Below, piece by piece: positions 9,319 through 18,405 of a stretch of 38,455 nucleotides of DNA; positions within the stretch are counted from its first letter, which is position 1, and every line of letters begins with the position of its first letter. The notes under the pieces are model-generated. The model had not been told where the DNA came from. It was given only the letters and a program-made list of their open reading frames with translations, and made no database searches. The stretch lies in NCBI GenBank assembly GCA_903642265.1, contig CAHJWN010000036.1, positions 1-38,455 on the forward strand. Direction: 5' to 3'. Made by a program: the position numbers and the translations under genes. This DNA comes from Acidobacteriaceae bacterium (GTDB taxonomy: Bacteria > Acidobacteriota > Terriglobia > Terriglobales > Acidobacteriaceae).

Positions 9319-9711
9319 GCAGCACTCCCGCTTTTGCCCCCAGCTTTCGCCCCCGGGTCTCGCAGGCACGGAGTCTCACCCGTTCGGGCACTCGCTCAAC
9401 TTTCAACTATTCTGTCTCTCGGTAGACTGCTATATTCATCAGATAACCACATCAGTCTGGTGCGCGCGCATGACCCGGGCGCTTACTAACTCTGCCGGCC
9501 TTCCAGTTGTCCAGGCATAATCAAGACCACACAGGTCAACTGTGTGAGGTGTTCGTGACACCGCAACGCGATGCAGGTGCATAGCGGAATCCAGACTGCA
9601 TTGGAACCGCCGCATCTGCCCGAACGCAAGCTGTAGGTCCAGTATTGGGCCTTCAGCAATGAACGACTTCTCTCTCAATTCATGCCTTGCCCGCGTTTTA
9701 AGGAGAACTAT
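9319..9711. other. 393-base intergenic region, possible leader with two small hairpins
   Basis: No convincing gene lies here. The region is less GC-rich than its neighbours. Two adjacent small inverted repeats are visible: CACACAG (9528-9534) with CTGTGTG (9540-9546), and GGTGT (9548-9552) with ACACC (9558-9562). Neither is followed by a T-run. They could be operator half sites for the acyltransferase gene. A 137-residue minus-strand frame (9439-9852) runs into the acyltransferase gene and has no recognisable features. Confidence 0.4.
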
Positions 9712-10854
9712 ATGGGAACCGTGAGAAGTGTTGCGTCCGTTCGTCTTACCGAAGCCCGATATAGCGCTGTCGCATACCAGCCCAAGCCCTACTACCGTCC
9801 CGAACTGGATGCTCTTAGGTTCTTTGCTTTTCTGAGCGTTTTCTGTGCTCACACCTACACGCCAAACAACAGGATATGGGCCACAATTCAGAACACCGGC
9901 AGATTCGGTGTAGTCCTCTTCTTTCTTCTAAGCGCATATCTAATTACAGAGCTTCTTAGGCAGGAAGCTCTGAGGACTGGATCGGTGCACCTGAAGAAGT
10001 TTTACACGCGACGAGTCCTCAGGATCTGGCCCCTCTATCTGCTCATCATTGCGACCGCTACTATCGTTGGGATGATTTACGAACCATGGCACGTCTCCGC
10101 GCTTTGGTTGATGAGTAACGTGCTCTTTATGGGCAATTGGTTTGTCGTCGCCTTTGGATGGCCGCTAAATGCAATGCTGTCTCCCCTTTGGACCATTAGC
10201 GTGGAGGAGCAGTTCTACCTGATGGTTCCTGGGCTCCAGAAGATGGGGGGTGCGAGGGCCGTCAATGCTGTTTCCTGTTTATTTCTGATTATTTCGTATG
10301 CTTATCTCTTGTCACAAGGTCTGCCGCAAGAGCACACCCTCTTTCAGAACAGTCTGGTCCTTTTCCAATTCTTTGCCGCTGGATCTTTGCTCGCAAACTA
10401 TCTTCAAGGTTCAACGCCTCAAATTAAGTTGCCGTACCGCGCTCTAATGCTCCTCGCCGGACTTGGTCTCTGGCTCATGGCCAATCGATTGGGATTCGCT
10501 GTGCACTTCAAGGAGACGGCGACACGTATGACGCCCGTCTATGGCAGCCTCGCCTTGCTTGCCGGTACCGTGCTCATATTCCTGTCTTTCCTGGGAGTAA
10601 GCGAGTTTAGATTTCCAAAACCATTTCTATATTTAGGGACTATTTCTTATGGGCTCTACATATATCACGTAGCTGTTCTTTCCCTCATGCACTTCTTGTT
10701 CAGGTCGGCGTGGGGACATCGAGGCGTTCTGCCTGCTGCGGTGGTGCTCAGTATGATCGGGTCAATCGCAGTCGCGTCCGCATCCTATCGCTGGATAGAG
10801 TCGCCATTTATCCGGCTCAAACGACGCTTTGAACTTGTTCGTTCAAAGTCCTGA
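9712..10854 (+). CDS. OafA/YrhL-like membrane acyltransferase (AT-richer, possibly acquired)
   Basis: A 380-residue acyltransferase-3 family membrane protein. The blocks are ELDALRFFAFLSVFCAH, GVVLFFLLSAYLITELL, RRVLRIWPLYLLII and PLWTISVEEQFYLMVPGL, the same order as in the gene at 4639-5805, but the two are not close copies. I start it at 9712 instead of the longer frame at 9682 because AAGGAG (9700-9705) is ideally spaced before this ATG. By eye the coding sequence is clearly more AT-rich than adjacent genes, with codons such as ATA, TTA and AAA, and it sits alone between proline dehydrogenase and eutB. This is consistent with horizontal acquisition. The likely role is O-acylation of a periplasmic or surface glycan. 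Confidence 0.88.
   Translation: MGTVRSVASVRLTEARYSAVAYQPKPYYRPELDALRFFAFLSVFCAHTYTPNNRIWATIQNTGRFGVVLFFLLSAYLITELLRQEALRTGSVHLKKFYTRRVLRIWPLYLLIIATATIVGMIYEPWHVSALWLMSNVLFMGNWFVVAFGWPLNAMLSPLWTISVEEQFYLMVPGLQKMGGARAVNAVSCLFLIISYAYLLSQGLPQEHTLFQNSLVLFQFFAAGSLLANYLQGSTPQIKLPYRALMLLAGLGLWLMANRLGFAVHFKETATRMTPVYGSLALLAGTVLIFLSFLGVSEFRFPKPFLYLGTISYGLYIYHVAVLSLMHFLFRSAWGHRGVLPAAVVLSMIGSIAVASASYRWIESPFIRLKRRFELVRSKS
10827..10848. terminator. Perfect 8-bp inverted repeat at acyltransferase 3' end
   Basis: CTTTGAAC (10827-10834) pairs exactly with GTTCAAAG (10841-10848) around a 6-base loop, overlapping the last codons of the acyltransferase (stop at 10852-10854). It lacks a T-run. It may contribute to 3' end formation between the convergent acyltransferase and eutB genes. 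Confidence 0.4.
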
Positions 10855-10862
10855 AAGCTGTC

Positions 10863-10884
10863 CTTTGGTGTTGAAAGACCAAAG
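10863..10884. terminator. Inverted repeat between convergent acyltransferase and eutB
   Basis: CTTTGGT (10863-10869) pairs with ACCAAAG (10878-10884) across an 8-base loop, in the 46-base gap between the two convergent stop codons. Position suggests a bidirectional terminator; no clear T-run follows on either strand. Confidence 0.4.
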
Positions 10885-10900
10885 ACCCTCGATTGGACTT

Positions 10901-12277
10901 CTAAGCTTCCAGCAATCTCTGCACAGTCAGTCCTTGGAGCGACCCCGACTCGATCCACGCCTCGAACTCCGGAGAGCACTTCAGACCCATGACGCTGCGC
11001 AGGTAAAGCGCATCGTGAAAGCTCGTGGACTGGTAGTTCAGCATGATGTCGTCCGCCCCTGGCACGCCCATGATGAAGTTGACGCCCGCCGCTCCCAGCA
11101 GCGTCAGCAGCGCATCCATGTCGTCTTGGTCAGCCTCTGCATGGTTCGTGTAGCAGATATCGCATCCCATCGGCAGCCCAAGCAGTTTGCCGCAAAAGTG
11201 GTCCTCAAGTCCTGCCCGCAGGATCTGCTTGCCGTCGTAGAGATACTCCGGCCCAATGAATCCCACCACCGTGTTCACCAGCATCGGATCAAAGTGCCGC
11301 GCTACCGCATAGGCCCGCGCCTCAATCGTCTGCTGGTCTACGCCCAAGCCATCAATCCCAATATGCGCATCCGATGACAGCGCCGACCCCTGGCCCGTCT
11401 CGAAGTAGAAGACATTCTCTCCACCCGTCTCCTCCCCGATCCCACCTCGCTTCAGAGCTCGCGCCTGCTGATGCGCCTCCTCCAGCAGAGCCAGCGAGAT
11501 ACCGAAGCTCGTGTTCGTCGACTCCGTTCCGCCCACAGACTGAAACAGCAGATCCAATGGCGCCCCCTCGCGCATCGCCTCCATCTGCGTCGTCACATGC
11601 GCCAGCACACACGCCTGCGTTGGGATCGCATACCGAACCCGCGCCCTGTCAATCAGATCCAGCAACTCCTTCACGCTTTTGGGGCTGTCACTCACCGGGT
11701 TGATCCCAATCACTGCATCGCCCGAACCCAGCATCAGCCCATCGATCATGGAGGCTGCGATGCCCCTTGGATCATCCGTTGGATGGTTCGGCTGCAGCCG
11801 CGTAGAGAGCCGACCCGGCAGCCCCACCGTCGTCCGAAATCGCGTCACCACGCAAATTTTCCTTGCTACCGCGATTAGGTCCTGCACCCGCATGATCTTC
11901 GAGACTGCCGCCGCCATCTCCGGCGTAAACGCCCACTTCAGCGACGCGATCACCTCACCCGTCGCCTCATGTGACAGCAAAAAATCCCGTACCTCGCCGA
12001 TAGTCAAGTGGGCAATCGCGGTAAACGCAGCCGCATCATGCGAGTCCACAATCAGCCGTGTCACTTCGTCGCTCTCATAGGCGACCACAGCTTCGTTCAG
12101 AAATTGTTTGAGTGGCAGATCCGCCAGCGCCATCTGTGCAGCGATCCGCTCTCTCGCGGACTTAGCCGCAACCCCTGCAAGCTCATCCCCCGACCGAGCC
12201 GGCGTCGCCTTGGCCATCAGCCGCGCCAGGGAAGGGAAGCTGTACCGCTCGCCGCCAACAGTATGCGAATAAGCCAT
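10901..12277 (-). CDS. eutB: Ethanolamine ammonia-lyase large subunit, without adjacent small subunit
   Basis: A 458-residue protein matching EutB, the substrate-binding TIM-barrel subunit of the adenosylcobalamin-dependent enzyme that converts ethanolamine to acetaldehyde and ammonia. Substrate-site residues recalled from the E. coli enzyme occur at the same numbers: R160 and Q162 in TRLQPNHPTDD, N193 in GINPVSDS, and E287 in GGENVFYFETGQGSALS. The later PMGCDICYTNHAEADQDDMD block is also highly characteristic. Normally eutC follows immediately; here the downstream neighbour is a convergent acyltransferase, and upstream is an outer-membrane protein. No permease, eutA reactivase or microcompartment genes are present. 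The start at 12277 gives MAYSHTVGGERYSF, a normal EutB N-terminus. Confidence 0.95.
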   Translation of the reverse strand: MAYSHTVGGERYSFPSLARLMAKATPARSGDELAGVAAKSARERIAAQMALADLPLKQFLNEAVVAYESDEVTRLIVDSHDAAAFTAIAHLTIGEVRDFLLSHEATGEVIASLKWAFTPEMAAAVSKIMRVQDLIAVARKICVVTRFRTTVGLPGRLSTRLQPNHPTDDPRGIAASMIDGLMLGSGDAVIGINPVSDSPKSVKELLDLIDRARVRYAIPTQACVLAHVTTQMEAMREGAPLDLLFQSVGGTESTNTSFGISLALLEEAHQQARALKRGGIGEETGGENVFYFETGQGSALSSDAHIGIDGLGVDQQTIEARAYAVARHFDPMLVNTVVGFIGPEYLYDGKQILRAGLEDHFCGKLLGLPMGCDICYTNHAEADQDDMDALLTLLGAAGVNFIMGVPGADDIMLNYQSTSFHDALYLRSVMGLKCSPEFEAWIESGSLQGLTVQRLLEA

Positions 12278-12420
12278 CGCCTACAACGCTACCACCGCAC
12301 AAGAATCAACTGCAGCAAGCACAGCTACTCACAGAGAGTGTTTCCACAAGAAAGCGATTCAGCCGTGCACTGGAGCGTGATGGCACGCCGGCTTGACCCA
12401 GAGGTTCGCCTATCTTTCTT

Positions 12421-13023
12421 CTACTTATAACGATGCTTTCGCCAACCACCGGTGTGAAACACTTCGTAGCTCAACCCGGCACTCACCCCATAGGGAGTAA
12501 TTGGTTCAATGGCATATCCCGGCCCGAAGTTGAACTGCGGCCATCTCTGGTACTCGAAGTCGACCGCGCGCAGCCTGATCTTGCTCGTCAGCCTCACGTC
12601 CAGCCCCGCACCGCCGCCGTAAACCAGATAGTTGCCATATCCATAGCCATACGGAAACACCAGCTTCCCATCGCCAACCAGGCCTCTCACATACGGCGAG
12701 AATCTGCCAAAGCGAAACTCATAACGCGGCCCGACTAAGTACGTGGTCTCATTCGATCCAGCGATTTCGTTCTGGCGCAGCCACCGTATCTCCGCCTCAA
12801 TTCCGAGGTGCGGACGAACGTTCAGGTCCGCATACACGCCAACCCCGCCCAGCACCTGCTGCGGATACTGGGCCTCGAACTCCGAGTACGTTCCGCCCAC
12901 CGCCAGGTAAGCTCCGGGAGCAGTCGCGGTTGGCAGCTTCTGCGCATGGGTCGTCCCACCCCACATTGCACAAAACGCTACCGTGGCAACCACAACCTTC
13001 TTGATCTGGTTCAGCTCAATCAT
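12421..13023 (-). CDS. Outer-membrane beta-barrel protein
   Basis: A 200-residue exported protein: a signal peptide (KKVVVATVAFCAMWGGTTHA, cleavage likely before QKLP) followed by alternating hydrophobic/polar strands rich in Gly and Tyr (AYLAVGGTYSEFEAQ, GGVGVYADLNVRPHLGIEAEIRWL, TYLVGPRYEFRFGRFSPYVRGLVG, YLVYGGGAGLDVRL). This fits an OmpA-like or OmpW-like eight-stranded barrel. Strands end near YGVSAGLSYEVF, followed by a basic tail GGWRKHRYK, so the protein does not end in the usual terminal aromatic residue; that is slightly odd for a BAM substrate. Its function is not known. It lies 72 bases downstream of the large Ig-repeat gene on the same strand and could be co-transcribed with it. 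Confidence 0.8.
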   Translation of the reverse strand: MIELNQIKKVVVATVAFCAMWGGTTHAQKLPTATAPGAYLAVGGTYSEFEAQYPQQVLGGVGVYADLNVRPHLGIEAEIRWLRQNEIAGSNETTYLVGPRYEFRFGRFSPYVRGLVGDGKLVFPYGYGYGNYLVYGGGAGLDVRLTSKIRLRAVDFEYQRWPQFNFGPGYAIEPITPYGVSAGLSYEVFHTGGWRKHRYK

Positions 13024-13095
13024 CTGGTTATCATCTCATTCGACCATCTGTAAATGGTTCGTTGCCCAGCAAGGGATGCATCGTTATCCAGCGAG

Positions 13096-16000
13096 TTATC
13101 GAGTGACCGTCATCGTGATCGGCAGCGTCTGCGACACGCCCGTCTTCCCCGTTGCACTCACGTTGAAGTTGTAAACTCCCGCTGGCGTTCCAATCTGGCT
13201 TACCGTACCGCAGCCTGTCAGCGCTGCCGAAACACCAGCAAGCATCAGGATCAGCAGCAGTCCGCCAACTCCGCGTACTTTGCGGAACCGCATCCCTGCT
13301 AGACCCAGCAGCAATCCTCCTGGAAGCAACCAGGCCAGGGTCAGCTTCGATGCTCTGCCGTTCAGGTCCTGCGGAGCATTGTTCTTCGCCTGCGGTCCAG
13401 CCAGTAGCGGATTGCCCGTATCGACTGTCAGCGAAACGTTCATTGTTCCACCAGCCGTCAACACCATCTGGTCTTTGGAGAACGTGCAGGTTGCCGCAGT
13501 TGGCAGCCCTAGGCACCCAAGTGAAAGCGTGTCGGTGAAGTCCTTCAGCGAGGCAATCGTCAGGTTCACCGTCATATGCTGCTTGCTTACCAGGGAGAAC
13601 GTTGCCGGGTCTGCCGCAAGCGTAAAGTTTGAAGCCGCGCCAATGGTCACCAACTGTGTGGCAGAGGTCGAAGGCGCATAGCTCGCATCGCCGCTATACA
13701 TCGACGAGAGATTCGCCGACTCTCCTGACAGCAGCACCGTCACCGATGCCACACCCGTCGGATCCAGCGCGACGGTTGCCAGCGATGTCGTTCCGTTGAA
13801 GAACGTCACCGTACCTGTCGGCGTCGTTGCTCCCGTCCAGCGCACCACCGAGATCAGCGTGATCTGCTGTCCTCCCGTCAGCGAACTCGCCGAGGTCGTC
13901 AGCGTGTCCGTAGTCCCGCGCAACTGTACCAATTCACTCAACGGCGTTGATGCGCTCGCCAGATCCACCGCATCACCCGAGTACGTCGCGACGAAGGCAT
14001 GGTTGCCAACTGGCAGCGAAGCCACCTGCAGCGTCGCCGTTCCCGTCGCACTCACCGGCACTGTAGACAACACCGTGCCATCCTCTGCAAAGCTGATCGT
14101 GCCCGTCGGCGTCGGTCCGCCGCCGTTCGCCACCGTCGCTGTCATCGTTACTGGGGACAGCGTCAGCAGCGGATTCTGGCTGGCACCCAGCGTCACCGTC
14201 GTGGTCCGCTCAACCACCTGCTGTATCGCCGTAGAACTTGCCGGCTGGTCATTCGCATCGCCCTGGTATGCCGCCACGATCGGATGCACACCCGTGCTCA
14301 GCGTTGATGTTGAGAAGGTCGCAACTCCCGTAGAACTCAGTGCGCCCGAGCCAATGGTCACGCCATTGTCCTGGAACTTTACCGTCCCGGTCAGCGCGCC
14401 TGCCGTTCCGTTAGCCGTCGCCGTGAAGGTCAGCAGCGTGCCGAAAGTTGCCGGATTCGCGCTTGTAGTCACCGTCACTGTTACGCCTGCCGCATTGATG
14501 ATCTGCGAGTAAGCCGCCGAGGTAAACGATTCCGTGCTGCCGTCTCCCGCATAGACGGCCACGATCGGATGCGTTCCCACGGCCAGAGCCGCCGTGTCGA
14601 ACGTCGCCGTGCTGCCCCCGCCTGAAGATACGATTACACCCGTGCCAAGCACCGTCGCACCATCCTTGAACGTCACACTGCCTGTCGGCTGTATCCCTTG
14701 CTTCGCCGTGATCGTCGCAACGAAGTGCACGTTCGATCGTGCTACTGAGGGATTGGGGCTTGTGCTCGTCACCGAGATGTCGATCGTCTGCAGCACATCC
14801 ACAATCAAAGGCGAAGAGGTGCTCGTAAGATCATTCACGTCCCCGGCGTAGCTCGCTGTCATGGTGTGGTTGCCGTCCGTCAGTGTTGAGGTCGTATAGG
14901 TCGCAACGCCATTTGCCAGGTTCGCCGTCTGCAGCGCCGTAGCGCCATCGAAGAACGTCACGCTTCCTGTCGGTACCCCGCCATTGCCGCTTACCTTCGC
15001 CGTCAGCGTAAACGACTGGCCGAAGTTCGTAGGATTCTGCGATGGCGTCAGGACCGTTGTCGTGGTTGCCGCCTGCACCGTGATCGTCACCGCGTTCGAT
15101 GTGCTTGCGCCATCCTTTGCGTCGCCGGCATAGATTGCCGTGATCGTGTGCACGCCAACCGCCAGCGTCGCCGTCGTTATGCTCACGACACCCTTCGCTA
15201 GGGTCCCCGTACCGATCGCCGCGCCGCCGTCCATGAACGTCACACTGCCGCTCGGCACCCCGCCATTGCTTGTGACGGTTGCCGTCAGCGTCACCGGCTT
15301 CATTGCAATCGGATTCGTCGAGCTTGCCGTCAACACATTGCTGGTCGTCGCCAGGCTGATCACCTCGGACGTCGCGCTCGATGTGCTTCCCGTGTAGTTG
15401 GTATCGCCCGCGTACACCGCCGAAATGGCATGCGACCCAATCGCCAGGCTTGAGACTGGAATCACCACCGTCGCCGTCGCAGGCCCTGTTCCAGCAGCCA
15501 CAAGCGTTCCCGTTCCAACTGCTGTAGCCCCGTCCATCAGGGTAACCGAGCCAGTAATCGGCACATTCGGCGATGTACTGCTCGCCCCCGTAATCGTTAC
15601 GGTAAAGTTCACCGTCGCGCCCGCGTCTGCCGGGTTCGCGCTCGATGCAATCGCGGCAGTGGTCGCAATCTTGTTCACGGACTCCGACACCGCTGCCGAC
15701 ACGCTCGGCGAATAATCCGCATCGCCCTGGTAAGCAGCCGTAATCGTGTGAGGACCTGTCGTCAGCGTGGATGTCGTAAAGCTCGCCACGCCCGACGCGT
15801 TCACCGCTACCGTACCAATCGCCGTCGCCCCATCCTTGAAGATCACGTTGCCTGTCGGTACGGACGAGTTGTTCCCCACCACCGTCGCCGTAAACGTCAC
15901 CGGCGTCGTCAGCGGCACGCTTGCATTCGAAGTCGTCAAGGTCGTCGAAGATGTAGCTGTCGTCACAGTCTCGGTCAGCGAATTCGAATTGGCCGCCAAG

Positions 16001-18405
16001 TCGTTGTCGTCGCCCGCATAGCTAGCCGTAATAGTGTGCGAGCCGGCTGCCAGCAGCGCCGTCGTGTAGCTTGCCGCGCCGTTGCTGATTGTGATCGTTC
16101 CATTGGGCAGCACCGAGCCATCAGCCGAAAAAATGACCGATCCCGTAGGGGCAACGCCCCCCGCAGGCGTCTCGCTCACGGCCACCGTAAAGGTGATCGC
16201 GTCGTATACCTTGGCCGGGTTTTCATTGGATGTCAGCATCAGGACAGCTGTCTGCTTTACCACCTGCGTCAGTACAGGCGAAGTGCTCGTGGCGCTTGCA
16301 TTGTCGCCTGAATAGACGGCCGTGATCGCATGTGAGCCCAATGCCAGGCTGGTTGTCGTCAGGGTCGCCGTTCTCGTTGTCGAGTTCAGCAGCACGCCAC
16401 CGCCACCCAGCACCGTAGTGCCATCCAGAAACTTCACACTGCCAGTCAGCGTTGTTGCCTGGCTGCTTACCGTCGCCGTGAAGGTCACTGCCTGGCCAAC
16501 AGCGGATGGATTCTGGCTCGAAACTACCTTGGTAGTCGTCGGTTCGATGGTCAGCGAGTTGCCGAACAGATCGATGATCACCGGCGTACTCGCGGAGTCA
16601 GAGTTCACGTTGATCTGACCATTTACCGGTGACCCAACCACCGCCGGCTTGAACTCTGCACCAATGTTGCATTGCGCTCCGACAGCCAGGGCTGCCGTCG
16701 TAGAACAGGTTGTCGTTGCAGGATTGACAACTGCATTCGAGACTGCAGTGATGCTGCTGATGTGCAAAGGCGCATTGCCATTGTTGTCGATTGGCTGGAT
16801 CACCGGCGGCGAGGTGTTCGTTACCTTGATGTCCATGTACTGGATACGCGCCTGCGCTCCGTAGATCTCCCGGATCCGGAGTCCGAGCCGGTCGGTTACA
16901 AACACTTCGCCGACCGCATCCAGACAAAGTCCATAGGTCTTGTTCATCGAAACCGTGAGCGTGTTTGCATCCAGACCATCGCCACCGGAGCCTGTAGAAC
17001 TGTTACCTGCGAGCGTCGTGATGATCTTGGTTGTCCCGTTCACTTTGCGCACCACGTTGTTCTCAGAGTCTGCGATAAAGATGTTGTTGCCTGCATCCAC
17101 TGCGATACCTGCGGGATGATCGAGATTCGCCGCCAGTGCCGGGCCTCCATCGCCGAGATAGTCGGCTAAACTCATTCCGACAACTGTTGAGATTGTGCCA
17201 GTCGGGTCGATCTTCCGAACCACGTTGTTGTAAAACTCCGAAATATAGAGGCTGCCATCGGTGCCGAAGGCAATGCCCCAAGGCTCGTGCAGGAATGCCG
17301 CAGTTGCGGGTCCGCCGTCGCCGCCATAGTCAGCTGCACCCGTTCCCGCAATGGTGCTGATCGTTCCGTCTGCCGCGCTGATTTTACGCACGACATTGTT
17401 TCCCGTATCGGAAACAAATAAGTTGCCATTCGCGTCGAAAGCAAGTCCTTCAGGCCGGCTCAGCGTTGCCCCTGTGGCCGCTCTGCCATCGCCACTATAG
17501 CCAGCCGTCCCGGTTCCCGCCACGGTCTCGATCAGGCCTGTCGCCTTCACGATCTCCCGCACCGTGCTGTTGCCCTCTTCAGTAAAAAACACGTTTCCTG
17601 CGCCATCCACGATGATCGCCGCAGGCGCGTTCAACGCTGCTGCCGTTGCCGGAGTTCCGTTCGGGCTGAAGCCGGGCGAGCGAGTGCCTGCAATGATCGC
17701 CAGGTTGCCGCTCCCATCTACTTCGGCAATAAGATTGTCGCCGCTGTTCGTGTAGTAGAAGTTGCCGCCGCTGTCGGTGGCCACGCCAAGTGGCTCATGA
17801 ATGCCCACCGAAGTCGCCGGAAGTCCGGGTATGTAACCGGTCGCGAGGTGGCCATCGCCGGCAACCGTCATAATCTCGCCAGAAGTCGCAACACTCAGCG
17901 GACCTGTACCCACACCCGAGAGTTGCGTCTTCGCCATTGGAACCCCATTGCCATCGAGCAGAACCACCGCTCCAACCCGCAGTCCTGGGAACTTTGCCGT
18001 AAGCGCCACCGGCACCGTGCAGCTTTGACTCACGCTGTAGCTTGCACCCGTTGAACAGACACCGGGACCCGATGCTGTTCCCGCCGCGTAATCCAGTCCT
18101 GTTGCCCCGCCCGTGAACACCTCAATGGCTGAGACCGTTCCCGCAGAAGTCATGGTCAGCGGAATCATCTGTGTCGCCGATGTTGTTCCCACCGGCACGT
18201 TCGGCGTGAACTTGTATCCAGTCTGTCCCTCCGCACGCTGCGCCGAACCCATCAGCGCCAGCAGCAAAAGCCATGCCACGGGTATGCCGCTCGTCGTACC
18301 TGATACCCACCGGGGCAAATTGCCCGCGAAGCGCCCCATCGCACTTATCGTTTGGCTGAAAGAACCGTGCGTGCGTGAGATCTGGTTCGTGTGTCGGCTA
18401 TACAT
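13096..18405 (-). CDS. Giant exported protein: NHL propeller plus ten Ig-like repeats
   Basis: A 1769-residue protein. A hydrophobic segment at residues 42-60 is likely a long signal peptide. Residues about 176-515 carry six NHL-type blades (recurring DxxGNxFxxxxxNNxVRKI and GDGGPATAA phrases), enough for one beta-propeller. About 525-617 resemble an ASPM-SPD2-Hydin-like sandwich. Then come ten Ig-like repeats of about 95 residues (622 to roughly 1575), each with TGSVTFxDGAT, a SxLxxGxHxITAxYxGD strand pair and an STS turn. Near the C-terminus are two hydrophobic stretches (LTLAWLLPGGLLLGLAGM and GGLLLILMLAGVSAALTGCG), then a last short beta segment. The likely location is periplasmic or cell surface; adhesion or matrix binding is a guess from the repeats. 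GGAG precedes the ATG at long spacing. Confidence 0.87.
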   Translation of the reverse strand: MYSRHTNQISRTHGSFSQTISAMGRFAGNLPRWVSGTTSGIPVAWLLLLALMGSAQRAEGQTGYKFTPNVPVGTTSATQMIPLTMTSAGTVSAIEVFTGGATGLDYAAGTASGPGVCSTGASYSVSQSCTVPVALTAKFPGLRVGAVVLLDGNGVPMAKTQLSGVGTGPLSVATSGEIMTVAGDGHLATGYIPGLPATSVGIHEPLGVATDSGGNFYYTNSGDNLIAEVDGSGNLAIIAGTRSPGFSPNGTPATAAALNAPAAIIVDGAGNVFFTEEGNSTVREIVKATGLIETVAGTGTAGYSGDGRAATGATLSRPEGLAFDANGNLFVSDTGNNVVRKISAADGTISTIAGTGAADYGGDGGPATAAFLHEPWGIAFGTDGSLYISEFYNNVVRKIDPTGTISTVVGMSLADYLGDGGPALAANLDHPAGIAVDAGNNIFIADSENNVVRKVNGTTKIITTLAGNSSTGSGGDGLDANTLTVSMNKTYGLCLDAVGEVFVTDRLGLRIREIYGAQARIQYMDIKVTNTSPPVIQPIDNNGNAPLHISSITAVSNAVVNPATTTCSTTAALAVGAQCNIGAEFKPAVVGSPVNGQINVNSDSASTPVIIDLFGNSLTIEPTTTKVVSSQNPSAVGQAVTFTATVSSQATTLTGSVKFLDGTTVLGGGGVLLNSTTRTATLTTTSLALGSHAITAVYSGDNASATSTSPVLTQVVKQTAVLMLTSNENPAKVYDAITFTVAVSETPAGGVAPTGSVIFSADGSVLPNGTITISNGAASYTTALLAAGSHTITASYAGDDNDLAANSNSLTETVTTATSSTTLTTSNASVPLTTPVTFTATVVGNNSSVPTGNVIFKDGATAIGTVAVNASGVASFTTSTLTTGPHTITAAYQGDADYSPSVSAAVSESVNKIATTAAIASSANPADAGATVNFTVTITGASSTSPNVPITGSVTLMDGATAVGTGTLVAAGTGPATATVVIPVSSLAIGSHAISAVYAGDTNYTGSTSSATSEVISLATTSNVLTASSTNPIAMKPVTLTATVTSNGGVPSGSVTFMDGGAAIGTGTLAKGVVSITTATLAVGVHTITAIYAGDAKDGASTSNAVTITVQAATTTTVLTPSQNPTNFGQSFTLTAKVSGNGGVPTGSVTFFDGATALQTANLANGVATYTTSTLTDGNHTMTASYAGDVNDLTSTSSPLIVDVLQTIDISVTSTSPNPSVARSNVHFVATITAKQGIQPTGSVTFKDGATVLGTGVIVSSGGGSTATFDTAALAVGTHPIVAVYAGDGSTESFTSAAYSQIINAAGVTVTVTTSANPATFGTLLTFTATANGTAGALTGTVKFQDNGVTIGSGALSSTGVATFSTSTLSTGVHPIVAAYQGDANDQPASSTAIQQVVERTTTVTLGASQNPLLTLSPVTMTATVANGGGPTPTGTISFAEDGTVLSTVPVSATGTATLQVASLPVGNHAFVATYSGDAVDLASASTPLSELVQLRGTTDTLTTSASSLTGGQQITLISVVRWTGATTPTGTVTFFNGTTSLATVALDPTGVASVTVLLSGESANLSSMYSGDASYAPSTSATQLVTIGAASNFTLAADPATFSLVSKQHMTVNLTIASLKDFTDTLSLGCLGLPTAATCTFSKDQMVLTAGGTMNVSLTVDTGNPLLAGPQAKNNAPQDLNGRASKLTLAWLLPGGLLLGLAGMRFRKVRGVGGLLLILMLAGVSAALTGCGTVSQIGTPAGVYNFNVSATGKTGVSQTLPITMTVTR

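Noticed and set aside
8281..9369. A 362-residue minus-strand open frame opposite proline dehydrogenase
   Set aside because: The plus-strand protein has all proline dehydrogenase motifs. The antisense frame is Asp/Glu/Gly-rich without any recognisable motif, as expected from GC-rich third positions.
9439..9852. A 137-residue minus-strand frame that could have been the missing eutC
   Set aside because: No EutC-like sequence is seen, and it overlaps the real start of the acyltransferase gene.
13600..16600. Regular repeats about 285 bp apart, considered as CRISPR or VNTR
   Set aside because: The periodicity is that of Ig-like protein domains; the DNA copies are diverged and in frame, with no short identical repeats or spacers.
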